64,000 bases of DNA, from NCBI GenBank assembly GCA_002256985.1, contig NCGO01000009.1, forward strand, positions 62,001 through 126,000. The letters are read 5' to 3'. The notes below the pieces were generated by a model. The model did no database searches. It had not been told where the DNA came from and saw only the letters and a list, made by a program, of their open reading frames with translations. A program made the translations under genes and the position numbers. Position 1 is the first letter of the stretch. Each line of letters starts with the position of its first letter. This stretch comes from Novosphingobium sp. 28-62-57 (lineage in GTDB: Bacteria; Pseudomonadota; Alphaproteobacteria; Sphingomonadales; Sphingomonadaceae). Positions 34,986-43,788 of the stretch are shown piece after piece.

Positions 34986-36653
34986 TTATTCCTGTGATCC
35001 GTCCAAGCTGAAATTGGTGCCGATGAAGATCGACCAGACAGAGACGTTCTTGGTCTTGTCGGTGTTGCCCCATTCGCGTGCATATTGCACGCCGCCGCTG
35101 AACTTTCCGTCCTTGTCCACCGCCAAGAATGCCGGAACGGCGAGACGCGTGCGGCTTTCGTGGGAGCTGTAGGAAATCGTCGGCGATAATCCGATGCTTG
35201 GCACGTAGCGCCTCGTCCATGCATTGCCCTTTGCGAAACCAAGCTTTGTTCTGAAGTTCAAGCTTGGTTCGATCGCCTCGTAGGCCTCTGGTGCTGCAAT
35301 GTTGAACGTCTTGCATTCGGTGACTGGCGAGACCGTGATTCTGCAGAATTGCTTGCTGGCAAAGTCACTGGCTACTTCCCAACGTCTTGCCAGAGTGACG
35401 CTGGGGCGAACTGTAAACCCTTCGAAAATAGAGTTTTTTATTGGGACGTGGCCGAAGATAAATGCTGTCCCTTCAAACGACCATTCTCGCTGAACCTGCT
35501 GACCAAGATTGGGCGTTGTCAGATCGTCGGTGTTCAGCGTGGAAACGAATATGGGGTCTTTGTTGGGCACATAGCCTTGTGGTGCGAAAACCGATGTGGG
35601 AATGTATTTGAAGTTCTGTGTGCCAACGGTTGCCTTAAAGCCGAGTCCACGGCGCGGAATGCTGTCGTCGGACGGCTCCCAAAATGCCTTGTTGTAAGCT
35701 GCCACGTTGTCCTTGAAGTTTGCTCCATCGGGGTCGAACGCCCATTCCAGAAGTTGGTCGCCTTCGCAGGCGGTGGGCTTCGATGGCGATGCACCGAATA
35801 CGGGAGCAGGTGCAGATAGCGCTGCTTTGCACTGGCTGATCAACTTGTCGGCGAGATTCATTCCGCGCGCTGCAAAAGACTCTTCCTTGCCGGCTTTTTC
35901 GGGAACACCATGCAGTTTCAGCTTTTTGTGGTAGGAACGTGACCACGTGACGCTGGCCGTGATCGGGCTATCGTTGAACTTGCCGGCGCGCGCGATTAGT
36001 CCCGCCTTCTTGTTATCGCCGTCAAACGCAGCTGATACGCCAACGATCAGTGTATCGTTCACTGGGGTAATGTTTTCGCGGTTTGCGGACACAATCCTTT
36101 TTCGGGTTAAAGGTATTGCATAGTCTAATCCAATCGCCTTTTCACCTGTTGAAGTGGAGATGCGCGAGGTAATCGGGAGGTCTTTGCGCTGAAAACTCAA
36201 TTTATCCGATTTTTCTTTGGAATTTATTCTGGCTTGGAGCTTGGATTCTGCAGAATCTGAATATGGTGGAGATTCTTTAGATTGATTTTTCGGATCGAAG
36301 CTGGCGTAGAAAGTTAGATCTTCCTTTTTTCCATTGCCGGGAGACGGGCAATTCGATCCCTTACCTTTCGCTCCATCGTAGCAATCCAAGCGGGCGAGAT
36401 CATACGTTATCTTCGGCTCCGGTGGATTCCCTCGCCTTTTCAGCGCTTCATCAACGTCTTTTTCAGCATCCTGAGCCATTTTGAGGGCAGCTTTTGCGCT
36501 AACAACCGCAGCTTCTGCCTGTGACTTCAGCTTCTTCAGTTCTTCGAGCGTAGCTGTGTCTTGCGCCATTGCTGGTGAAGCCGTGGACAGTAGCATCGCG
36601 ATAATAGAAATGCCTGCTGACATCCCCCCAAAACGCTGGTGATTTTCTATCAT
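34986..36653 (-). CDS. Hypothetical exported protein, probable outer-membrane beta-barrel
   Basis: A 555-residue protein not recognised by family. A signal peptide ends near PAMAQDTATL, followed by a Lys/Ala/Glu coiled coil (LEELKKLKSQAEAAVVSAKA). The rest is rich in alternating strands (GLDYAIPLTRKRIVS, VTWSRSYHKKLKLHG, GFTVRPSVTLARRWE, GIGLSPTISYSS-like runs) and ends VSVWSIFIGTNFSLDGSQE, so a barrel is likely, though the last residue is not aromatic. Its base composition is visibly lower in GC than the neighbours, suggesting transfer. The start at 36653 has GGGGGC upstream; one at 36623 is possible. Confidence 0.65.
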   Translation of the reverse strand: MIENHQRFGGMSAGISIIAMLLSTASPAMAQDTATLEELKKLKSQAEAAVVSAKAALKMAQDAEKDVDEALKRRGNPPEPKITYDLARLDCYDGAKGKGSNCPSPGNGKKEDLTFYASFDPKNQSKESPPYSDSAESKLQARINSKEKSDKLSFQRKDLPITSRISTSTGEKAIGLDYAIPLTRKRIVSANRENITPVNDTLIVGVSAAFDGDNKKAGLIARAGKFNDSPITASVTWSRSYHKKLKLHGVPEKAGKEESFAARGMNLADKLISQCKAALSAPAPVFGASPSKPTACEGDQLLEWAFDPDGANFKDNVAAYNKAFWEPSDDSIPRRGLGFKATVGTQNFKYIPTSVFAPQGYVPNKDPIFVSTLNTDDLTTPNLGQQVQREWSFEGTAFIFGHVPIKNSIFEGFTVRPSVTLARRWEVASDFASKQFCRITVSPVTECKTFNIAAPEAYEAIEPSLNFRTKLGFAKGNAWTRRYVPSIGLSPTISYSSHESRTRLAVPAFLAVDKDGKFSGGVQYAREWGNTDKTKNVSVWSIFIGTNFSLDGSQE

Positions 36654-36801
36654 TGTTGCCCCCATGCAAATGAATTGCATAAGGTGAAGTGACAGGGGAC
36701 TATCTGTCAATTCTATCCTGCAGAAATGGAACTAAAAAATAATGTGCAGGAGGGGACCAATAATGAAGATTTTCGGCCGTAAAAGTAAAATCATACTTGT
36801 T

Positions 36802-37476
36802 CTACGGCCGATCCAGCACATACCCCAACGACCGCACGGTGCGCAGCGGCGATCCTGCACCTACATCGCGCAGGGCGCGGCGCAGTCGGCTGACCCAAGC
36901 GTCGACGGTGCGTTCGTCGATGGGTTGATCGGTTTTGCCCAGGGCGGTGATAAGCTGCTGGCGGCTGAAGACGTGGCCGGGCTGTTCCATCAGATAGCGC
37001 AGCAGGCGCAGTTCGTTGGGCATCAGCAGCAGGGGCCGGTCACGCCAGCGGGCCTGGAGCGCCGACAGATCAAGGGTGAGATCGCCCAGCCGGAGGACGC
37101 GGGCAGGGGCTTCCTGTTCGGGCAACTGGATCGACAGCACCCGGTCGAGCAGGCCGTTGCGGTCTACCGGGCCGAGGATGTAATCATCCGCTCCGGCCCG
37201 CAGCGCGCGGCGCTTGGCGTCGGCGTCGTCTTCCTCAAGGATCATGGTGATATGCGCGTCGTGGCCCAGACTGTCGGCACAGCGCAGGCGGCGGCATAGC
37301 TCAAGGCCAGACATTTCGGGCAGGACCCAGTCGATGAAGGCCCATGGGCGTCCTTCCATCAGGGGCAGAGGGCCATCGGACTTCCAGCGGTGGAACACCA
37401 CGCGCAAGTCCGAATGCTGGAAGGTGTCACGCCCGCCGTGAAGGTCATCCGTCAGCAGAATGTCGATACGCCGCAT
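36802..37476 (-). CDS. OmpR/PhoB-family response regulator
   Basis: A 224-residue regulator. The receiver has an acidic pair D10-D11 (LLTDD), phospho-acceptor D49 in FIDWVLPEMSG, and a degenerate end where the usual KP is replaced (YILGPVDRNG), so the conserved lysine appears missing. The C-terminal winged helix is of PhoB/OmpR type (LRLGDLTLDLSALQARW to VRSLGYVLDRP). No histidine kinase gene is adjacent, so it is an orphan, or it acts without standard phosphorylation. A link to the PHO-like sites 6 kb away is speculative. Confidence 0.85.
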   Translation of the reverse strand: MRRIDILLTDDLHGGRDTFQHSDLRVVFHRWKSDGPLPLMEGRPWAFIDWVLPEMSGLELCRRLRCADSLGHDAHITMILEEDDADAKRRALRAGADDYILGPVDRNGLLDRVLSIQLPEQEAPARVLRLGDLTLDLSALQARWRDRPLLLMPNELRLLRYLMEQPGHVFSRQQLITALGKTDQPIDERTVDAWVSRLRRALRDVGAGSPLRTVRSLGYVLDRP

Positions 37477-37579
37477 GTGAAAAAAGCCCCCGTAGATGAG
37501 GCTTTGTGTCGCGGCTTTGTGACGGGTGAATGACGATGTTACAGCGACGGCGGGACTTTAGGTCAGGTGCGATGGGGTG

Positions 37580-37659
37580 ATCCTTCGACAAGCTCAGGAT
37601 GAGCGGGATTGGGGGCGTATAAATCCCTTAATCCGCTCGTCCTGAGCCTGTCGAAGGAC
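37580..37659. repeat. Palindromic intergenic repeat, family B copy 2
   Basis: Inverted repeat with arms TCCTTCGACAAGCTCAGGAT then GAGCGGGATT on the left, and AATCCGCTCGTCCTGAGCCT then GTCGAAGGA on the right. The same element is at 16844-16933. It lies just downstream of pobA and could terminate it. Confidence 0.85.
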
Positions 37660-37672
37660 GCCATGCGCACGT

Positions 37673-38842
37673 TCAGACCGGCAGACCCACGTAGTTTTCC
37701 GCAATGCTCGTCTGCGCGGCCACGCTGCTGGAGATGTAGTCCAGTTCGGCCACCTGCATCGCGCGCTCGAACGGGCCGTCTTCGGGGAAGCGGTGCATCA
37801 GCTTGGTCAGGACCCACGAGAAGCGCTCGGACTTCCACACGCGGGCCAAGGCCTTGGCTGCGTAGCCTTCGATGGCATCATTGTCGGCATGCTTGAAATA
37901 GGCGGTGAGGGCTGCTGCCGCGTAATGGACGTCACTGGCGGCAAGGTTCAGGCCCTTGGCTCCAGTAGGCGGCACGATATGCGCAGAATCCCCGCACAGC
38001 AGCAGGCTCCCGTGGCGCATCGGTTCGAACACATAGGAACGCAACGGAGCGATGGATTTCTCGATCGAGGGGCCGCGCGTCATGTTGGCGGCGGCTTCGG
38101 GGCCGAGGCGCACGGCCAGTTCGTCCCAGATGCGATCATCGGACCAGTCCTCGACCTTTTCAGTCAGCGCGACGTCTACGTAGTAGCGGCTGCGAGTGTG
38201 GCTGCGCATCGAGGCCAGCGCGAAGCCGCGTTCGTGGTTGGCATAGATTAGTTCGTGGTTGCACGGCGGCACATCGGCGAGAATGCCGAGCCAGCCGAAG
38301 GGGTAGACGCGTTCATATTCGCGCACGGCGCTGGCGGGAATAGCCTTGCGGCTGGGGCCGTGGAAACCATCGCAGCCGACGATGAAGCGCGCGTCGATGC
38401 GCTGGGTGGTGCCATTCAGCGTGTAGGTGACTGCTGGAGCATCGCTTTCGATATCGTGCAGGGCGACGTCTTCGGCACCGTAGATGACCTCAAGCCCGCG
38501 CGACGGGGCGGCGTCCATCAGGTCCTTGGTGATTTCGGTCTGGCCATAGACGACCACAGTCTTGCCGGTGAGGGCTGCCACATCGATGCGGATCAGGCGT
38601 TCGCCATCTGCAAGATTGAAGCCTTCTTCGACCAGCCCTTCGGCCTTCAGGCGGGCATCGAGGCCGAGGCGCTCCATCAGGCCGACGGTGATCTGTTCGA
38701 GGACGCCTGCGCGGATACGGCCGAGGATGTAATCGGGCTGCTGGCGTTCGATCACCACGCAATCGATGCCTTCGGCCTTCAGCAAGTGTCCGATCAGCAG
38801 GCCAGCGGGGCCTGCGCCAATGATGGCGACCTGAGTTTTCAT
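37673..38842 (-). CDS. pobA: 4-hydroxybenzoate 3-monooxygenase
   Basis: A 389-residue FAD monooxygenase that turns 4-hydroxybenzoate into protocatechuate with NADPH and oxygen. The N-terminal dinucleotide fold is VAIIGAGPAGLLIGHLLKAE, the RIRAGVLEQ segment is typical of PobA, the second flavin motif is LLLCGDSAHIVPPTGAKGLN, and GCDGFHGPSR is the DG motif. The length matches PobA exactly. It is divergent from an AraC-type regulator gene, the usual pobA/pobR arrangement in this group. Confidence 0.94.
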   Translation of the reverse strand: MKTQVAIIGAGPAGLLIGHLLKAEGIDCVVIERQQPDYILGRIRAGVLEQITVGLMERLGLDARLKAEGLVEEGFNLADGERLIRIDVAALTGKTVVVYGQTEITKDLMDAAPSRGLEVIYGAEDVALHDIESDAPAVTYTLNGTTQRIDARFIVGCDGFHGPSRKAIPASAVREYERVYPFGWLGILADVPPCNHELIYANHERGFALASMRSHTRSRYYVDVALTEKVEDWSDDRIWDELAVRLGPEAAANMTRGPSIEKSIAPLRSYVFEPMRHGSLLLCGDSAHIVPPTGAKGLNLAASDVHYAAAALTAYFKHADNDAIEGYAAKALARVWKSERFSWVLTKLMHRFPEDGPFERAMQVAELDYISSSVAAQTSIAENYVGLPV

Positions 38843-38925
38843 GACAATTCTCCCACGCGCCCGCGCTGGGATGCGAGCGACTATGGACAGAAATTGACAG
38901 AGCGGGCCCAATCGCGGAAGGCAGT

Positions 38926-38941
38926 AGCAGGACAAACTGCT
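38926..38941. promoter_or_regulatory. Inverted repeat in the pobA/regulator promoter region
   Basis: AGCAG-GACAAA-CTGCT is an inverted repeat midway between the divergent pobA and AraC-type genes. The nearby direct repeat GGACAGA/TGACAGA (about 38885-38900) may be another contact. It could be an operator; no database consensus is claimed. Confidence 0.3.
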
Positions 38942-38955
38942 GGCACTTTCAGGAC

Positions 38956-39804
38956 ATGAACAAGGCGATCCCGACATATGCGCTTTATGGCGAAGGCGCG
39001 GTGCGAACGGCGGGTGGCTTTGTGCATCTTGAGACGATTGCGGCGCGGAGCGCGCTGCATGACTGGGAGATCGGGGTGCATCGGCACGACCATTTCGTGC
39101 AGGTCTTGCTGGTAGAAGAAGGACATGCCGCCGTTGTTCTGGATGGTGCGGAATGTAGTCTGGAGGGGCCAGGACGGGTGATCGTGCCCGCAGGGGTGGT
39201 GCACGGATTTCGCTTTCGGCAGGATACGCGCGGATTTGTCCTCACCCTGTCCACAGACTTTTCCACACGGGCAAGCGGGGGTGCAGACCCGTTGCTCGCG
39301 GCATTGGCAAGGGGCGGGGTGGCCACGCTCACCGCCGACGCGGCGCGGCGCGGATTCTGGCTGGCGCGCGAGATGCTGGGGCTGCAGCAGGAATGGCAGG
39401 CGCAGGACCCGCTGTTCATGGCGCTGGCCGAAGCGCTGATCCGCTGCGTCTCGGCGCAAGCATCGCCGGATGCAGAGGAGCGCGCGGACCGGCGGTTGGA
39501 GCGGTTCCGGCAACTGGTGGAACTGCATTACCGCGAGCACCGCGATCTCGACTTTTATGCCAGCGCGCTGGGCATGACGCGGCGCACGCTGTCTCGCATG
39601 ACAGCAGCGGCGCTGGGGTGCAGCCCGCTTGACGTGATCCACCGCCGCTTGACGCTGGAAGCGCACCGGTTGCTGCGTTTTACCAACGCGACGGCGGCGC
39701 AAGTGGCGGCGGAACTTGGGTTTGAGGACCCGAGCTACTTTTCGCGCTTTTACCAGCGGATGACCGGGCGGCGGCCATCAGCAGACAAGGTTGCGGGGCG
39801 CTGA
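38956..39804 (+). CDS. pobR: AraC-family regulator, probable activator of pobA
   Basis: A 282-residue regulator: an N-terminal cupin-like sensor domain (HRHDHFVQVLLVEEGHAAVV, PAGVVHGFRF) and a C-terminal double helix-turn-helix (LDFYASALGMTRRTLSRMTA; ATAAQVAAELGFEDPSYFSR, followed by FYQRMTGRRPS). The AraC-type PobR class is known to activate pobA with 4-hydroxybenzoate as inducer. The divergent position supports that role. The symbol is by analogy and context. Confidence 0.8.
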   Translation: MNKAIPTYALYGEGAVRTAGGFVHLETIAARSALHDWEIGVHRHDHFVQVLLVEEGHAAVVLDGAECSLEGPGRVIVPAGVVHGFRFRQDTRGFVLTLSTDFSTRASGGADPLLAALARGGVATLTADAARRGFWLAREMLGLQQEWQAQDPLFMALAEALIRCVSAQASPDAEERADRRLERFRQLVELHYREHRDLDFYASALGMTRRTLSRMTAAALGCSPLDVIHRRLTLEAHRLLRFTNATAAQVAAELGFEDPSYFSRFYQRMTGRRPSADKVAGR

Positions 39805-39874
39805 AACTGCTTGTCTCTCCACCAAACTCCGCTATGAATTTTTCACAGATATGAATTGGCGGAGAGTTTGCGAA

Positions 39875-41008
39875 ATGGCCCGGATCAAGACCACCCACGT
39901 TGGCAGCCTCCCGCGCGGGGATGAACTGACCCCGCTGTTGCTGGCGCGCGACAAGGGTGAGCCTTATGACGCGGCAGAGTTTGACCGCGTGGTTTCAGCC
40001 GCTGTTGATGCCGGGGTGAAGGCGCAAGTCGAAGCCGGCGTGTCAGTCGTATCGGACGGCGAACTGGGGAAGGTCGGCTATTCAACCTACATGATTGAGC
40101 GGCTTTCGGGCTTTGGCGGGCACATTGATCGCAAGCCTGCCGCGGACCTTGCCGAAGTGCCGAACCTTGCCAAGAAGCTGTCGGTCATGATGGGCAGCCA
40201 GGAATTCGTGCGCGCATCGTGCATCGGCCCGGTGCGCAAGGTGACGCTGCAGCCGCTGCACGACGATATCCGCCGCTTCCGCGCTGCGCTTGATAACCAT
40301 GCCGCGCCCGATACCGAAGCCTTCATGAACGCCGCCTCCCCGGGGCTGATCACCGCGTTTCAGGTGAACCGCCACTATCCCAGCCACGAAGCCTATCTGG
40401 CCGATCTGGCCGATGCGATGCGTGAGGAATACGAGACGATTGTGGATGCAGGCTTTTACCTGCAGCTCGATTGCCCGGACCTCGCGATGAGCCGCCACAC
40501 TGGCTATCAGGACCTGAGCGACGAGGAATTCGTCAAGGTGGCCGCCGCCAACGTCGAAGCGCTGAACGCGGCGACGGCCAACATTCCGCCCGAAAAGATG
40601 CGCATGCACATCTGTTGGGGCAATTACGAAGGCCCGCACGATCACGATATCCCGCTGGAGCGCGTGGTGGATATCATCATCGGTGCGCGCCCGGCCACGA
40701 TCCTGTTCGAAGCGGCCAACCCGCGCCACGAACACGAATGGAAGGTCTGGAAGGATGCCAAGCTGCCCGACCACAAGATCCTTGCGCCGGGTCTGATCGA
40801 TACCTGTTCGAACTATATCGAGCATCCCGAACTGATCGCGCAGCGCATTGAACGCTTTGCCGATTTTGTCGGCGCAGACCGCGTGGTGGCCAGCACCGAT
40901 TGTGGTTTCGGCACGTTCGCAGGGTACGGCAAGCTTGATCCCATCGTGACCTGGCGCAAACTCAAGTCCTTGCGCGAAGGCGCGGATATCGCCGCGAGCC
41001 GCCTGTGA
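39875..41008 (+). CDS. Single-domain MetE-type (cobalamin-independent) methyltransferase
   Basis: A 377-residue protein equal to the catalytic C-terminal half of MetE. All four zinc ligands are present: H245 and C247 (MRMHICWGN), E279 (ILFEAANPRHE) and C343 (STDCGFGTF). MetE itself is about twice as long; this short form lacks the N-terminal half that helps bind polyglutamyl-folate. Its place beside pobA and aromatic regulators suggests it may act on a methoxy-type or other methyl donor, or accept one, instead of making methionine. The start at 39875 has GGAG upstream. The TGA overlaps the next gene. Confidence 0.75.
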   Translation: MARIKTTHVGSLPRGDELTPLLLARDKGEPYDAAEFDRVVSAAVDAGVKAQVEAGVSVVSDGELGKVGYSTYMIERLSGFGGHIDRKPAADLAEVPNLAKKLSVMMGSQEFVRASCIGPVRKVTLQPLHDDIRRFRAALDNHAAPDTEAFMNAASPGLITAFQVNRHYPSHEAYLADLADAMREEYETIVDAGFYLQLDCPDLAMSRHTGYQDLSDEEFVKVAAANVEALNAATANIPPEKMRMHICWGNYEGPHDHDIPLERVVDIIIGARPATILFEAANPRHEHEWKVWKDAKLPDHKILAPGLIDTCSNYIEHPELIAQRIERFADFVGADRVVASTDCGFGTFAGYGKLDPIVTWRKLKSLREGADIAASRL

Positions 41009-41409
41009 AAAGCGCTATGAAAAACAAGGATCGCCGCGCCGCCGAGGCCGATTGCGCGCGCCTGATCGCGCTATACGCCAACCTCAACGACGAGGCGCGC
41101 TGGGACGAGGTGGCTGCGCTCTATGCCGAAGATGGCGTGATGTTCCGCCCCACCGCGCCCGATGCGCCGGTGGTGGGGCGCGAGGCGATTCTGGCCGCGT
41201 TCAAATCGCGCCCGCCGCGCACCACGCGGCACGTCTGTTCGAACGTGGTGATTGATGTGGAAAGCGACGACACGGCGCGCGGCACGAGCGCGATGCTGCT
41301 GTTTACAGGCGAGGGCGCGCCGCTGGTCGGCTCGTTCCATGATCGCTTCGTGCTGACAGACGATGGCTGGCGCTTTGCCGAGCGGCGGGGTAGCCTGCTG
41401 TTCAAGTGA
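41005..41409 (+). CDS. NTF2-like/SnoaL-type small protein
   Basis: A 134-residue alpha+beta cone-fold protein: a helix (DCARLIALYANLNDEARWDE), an acidic patch (LYAEDGVMFRP), GREAILAAF, and a beta sheet ending DGWRFAERRGSLLFK. Such proteins are small-molecule binding domains, isomerases or hydrolases. GTG at 41005 overlaps the methyltransferase stop; ATG at 41017 is the other start. The TGA overlaps the IclR start, so the three genes form one coupled operon. Its substrate is unknown. Confidence 0.7.
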   Translation: MKSAMKNKDRRAAEADCARLIALYANLNDEARWDEVAALYAEDGVMFRPTAPDAPVVGREAILAAFKSRPPRTTRHVCSNVVIDVESDDTARGTSAMLLFTGEGAPLVGSFHDRFVLTDDGWRFAERRGSLLFK

Positions 41410-42158
41410 CCACGCCTGCCGCCTCCAACCCCGTCAAGTCCGCGATGCGCACGCTCGACGTGATCGAGTATGTCGTCGCGCATCGGCAGGGCGCGGTGGC
41501 GCAGGAGATTGCGGGCGCATTGGCGATCCCGGTCAGCAGCCTGTCCTACCTGCTCGCCACGCTGGCTGAGCGGGGATATCTGGTGCGGCAGGGGCGACGC
41601 TATCTGCCCGGGCCGGGGCTGGAGCGCTTGCGCGCGCCCGATGGGGCACTGACGCTGGAAGACCGGGTCACGCCGCTGGTGCGGGCCTTGCGCAGCGAAC
41701 TGAACGAAACATCATCGTTCATGGTGCGGCGCAATTGGGACGTGGAAGCGCTGGTGACCGAAGCCAGCGATCAGGCGCTGCGCTATGCGGTCGATCCCGG
41801 CACGCGGCGGCCTTTGCATGCGCTGGCGGCGGGCAAGGTCATGCTCGCTTGGTTGCCCGAGGCTGAACTGGCGCAGTTTTTTGCCGAGGCCGAGCGCTTG
41901 GCATTCACCCCGCAGACCCGCACCAACGAGGCGGATCTGCGCGCTGATCTGGCTGCGATCCGGGCCAGTGGCGTATCGATCGCGCGCGAAGAGGCCACCC
42001 CGGGCATCTGCGGCGTGGCGGTTCCGGCTTTCATCGATGGCGTATTTGCAGGAGCGTTCAGCGTGGCCGTGCCTGCCGTCCGGTTCAGCCCCGAACTGGA
42101 GCAAAAGGTAAGCCAGTTGCTGTGCCGCACCGCTGCGGCTTTGACAGGTGAGGGCTGA
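41406..42158 (+). CDS. IclR-family transcription regulator
   Basis: A 250-residue regulator: an N-terminal winged helix (AMRTLDVIEYVVAHRQGAVA, IPVSSLSYLLATLAERGYL) and a C-terminal IclR effector domain (RRPLHALAAGKVMLAWLPEA, SGVSIAREEATPGICGVAVP). It starts with GTG in the stop of the NTF2-like gene. IclR proteins often control aromatic degradation. Likely it governs the methyltransferase/NTF2 operon to which it is coupled, possibly with pobA; the effector is unknown. Confidence 0.85.
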   Translation: MTTPAASNPVKSAMRTLDVIEYVVAHRQGAVAQEIAGALAIPVSSLSYLLATLAERGYLVRQGRRYLPGPGLERLRAPDGALTLEDRVTPLVRALRSELNETSSFMVRRNWDVEALVTEASDQALRYAVDPGTRRPLHALAAGKVMLAWLPEAELAQFFAEAERLAFTPQTRTNEADLRADLAAIRASGVSIAREEATPGICGVAVPAFIDGVFAGAFSVAVPAVRFSPELEQKVSQLLCRTAAALTGEG

Positions 42159-42225
42159 GGGTCTTGACCCGAACCTGCAACATAGGGTTGCAACAGCGGG
42201 ACATCGCAGCAATCAGGACCGCATC

Positions 42226-43788
42226 ATGAGCTTTACTCCCACACGCCGTAGTGTTTTGGCCGGATTGACGGCCACGGGTACGCTTTTTGGCGCGCCTGCC
42301 CTGCTGCGGGCACAGCAGCTGTTCACCGCTTGGCCCTTCACGCTGGGGGTTGCAGCCGGTGATCCATCGCCCGATGGCTTTGTGATCTGGACGCGACTTG
42401 CGCCTGATCCGCTGGCTGAACATGGCGGCATGCCAATCGCTCCAGTGCCAGTGGACTGGGAAGTCGCTACGGATGAGCGCTTTCGCCAGGTGGTGGCCAA
42501 GGGATCGGTGATTGCGCGTCCGGAACTGGCCCATGCCGTGCATGTCGAAGTGGCCGGATTGCAAAGTGGCCGCCAGCATTTCTACCGCTTTATGGTGGGC
42601 CGTGAACGATCGATGCGGGGGCGCGCGAAGACCTTGCCGATGGCAGGCAATGCGCTGGATCGGCTGCGTTTTGGTGTGGCCGGGTGCCAAGCCTATGAGG
42701 ACGGACTGTACACCGCCTATCGCCATCTGGCGAACGAGGATGTGGATTTCATCTACCATTACGGCGATTACATCTACGAAAACCGCGGATCGCCCGTGCG
42801 CTTTGCTTATGACGGCAACCCGCGCCCGTTCGTGCGGCAGCATGTAGGGCAGGAGATCCACTCGCTCGACGATTATCGCCGCCGCTATGCGCAATACAAG
42901 CTGGATGCCGATTTGCAGGCAGCCCACGCCAGCGCCGCATGGTTCCCGACTTTTGACGATCACGAGGTCGACAACAATTGGGTGCAGGACATTGCCGAAG
43001 ACGGCACCCCGCCCGACGTGTTCCGCCTGCGCCGGGCGATGGCGTGGCAGGCCTATTACGAGCATCTGCCGTTCCGCAAGGCATCGTTCCCGCAAGCTGG
43101 CGGCATGCAGATCCACCGGCGCGCGGTGATCGGCAATCTGGTTGATCTGCACTTGCTCGATACGCGCCAGTTCCGCACCGATCAGCCGTGCGGGGATTCG
43201 CTGAAGGCGTGGTGCAAGGATATCGCCGATCCCAAGGCGCAAGTGCTGGGCGAGGCGCAGGAGAAGTGGCTCGGTGCCAACCTTGCGCAGAAGGCCGCGC
43301 GGTGGAATGTCTTGGCGCAGCAGATCATGATGATGCCGCTGGACCGCAAGCTTGAGGGCGTTGACGGCCTTTCGCGCAACCTTGACTCCTGGGGCGGCTA
43401 TGATGTGCCCCGCGAACGCCTGTTCGAACGCTTCAAGGGCCTGCGCAATGTCGTGGTGCTGACCGGGGACGAACACCAGAACTATGCCGGTGAATTGCGC
43501 ACGAAAGTGGGCACAGGCGATGTGGCGGCGGTGGAATTCGTCTCCACCTCGATTTCGTCTGGCGGGGATGGGGCCGATCACCGCGCGGGGAATGAGCGGA
43601 TCGAAGCGGCCAATCCATACCTGAAATACACGAATGACCGGCGCGGTTACTTGCTGTGTGACGTTACGCCGGAACGCTGGCAGACCTCTTTCCGCACGGT
43701 GGAGAAAGTCTCGGTGCCGGGCGTTCCAATCAAGACCGCGCGCGTTGCGACCGTCGAACACGGCAGCAACGCACTGGCGTTCGATTAA
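42226..43788 (+). CDS. phoD: PhoD-like alkaline phosphatase/phosphodiesterase
   Basis: A 520-residue exported enzyme with a twin-arginine signal (TRRSVLAGLTATGTLFGAPA). The metallophosphatase core shows FGVAGCQAYEDGLYTAYRHL, HYGDYIYEN, DDHEVDNNW and VLTGDEHQNYAGEL, matching the PhoD metal-binding segments for iron and calcium. It hydrolyses phosphate monoesters or diesters outside the membrane. The start at 42226 is set by the Tat signal. It converges on the LigE-like gene, overlapping by 4 bases. Confidence 0.9.
   Translation: MSFTPTRRSVLAGLTATGTLFGAPALLRAQQLFTAWPFTLGVAAGDPSPDGFVIWTRLAPDPLAEHGGMPIAPVPVDWEVATDERFRQVVAKGSVIARPELAHAVHVEVAGLQSGRQHFYRFMVGRERSMRGRAKTLPMAGNALDRLRFGVAGCQAYEDGLYTAYRHLANEDVDFIYHYGDYIYENRGSPVRFAYDGNPRPFVRQHVGQEIHSLDDYRRRYAQYKLDADLQAAHASAAWFPTFDDHEVDNNWVQDIAEDGTPPDVFRLRRAMAWQAYYEHLPFRKASFPQAGGMQIHRRAVIGNLVDLHLLDTRQFRTDQPCGDSLKAWCKDIADPKAQVLGEAQEKWLGANLAQKAARWNVLAQQIMMMPLDRKLEGVDGLSRNLDSWGGYDVPRERLFERFKGLRNVVVLTGDEHQNYAGELRTKVGTGDVAAVEFVSTSISSGGDGADHRAGNERIEAANPYLKYTNDRRGYLLCDVTPERWQTSFRTVEKVSVPGVPIKTARVATVEHGSNALAFD

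Noticed and set aside
42175-42195. PHO box before phoD (TGCAAC repeats)
   Set aside because: The two TGCAAC units are 13 bases apart and do not match the 11-base spacing or the CTGTCAT core.
42085-43761. Minus-strand frame of about 560 codons opposite phoD
   Set aside because: Antisense shadow; phoD has a Tat signal and the metal-binding motifs.
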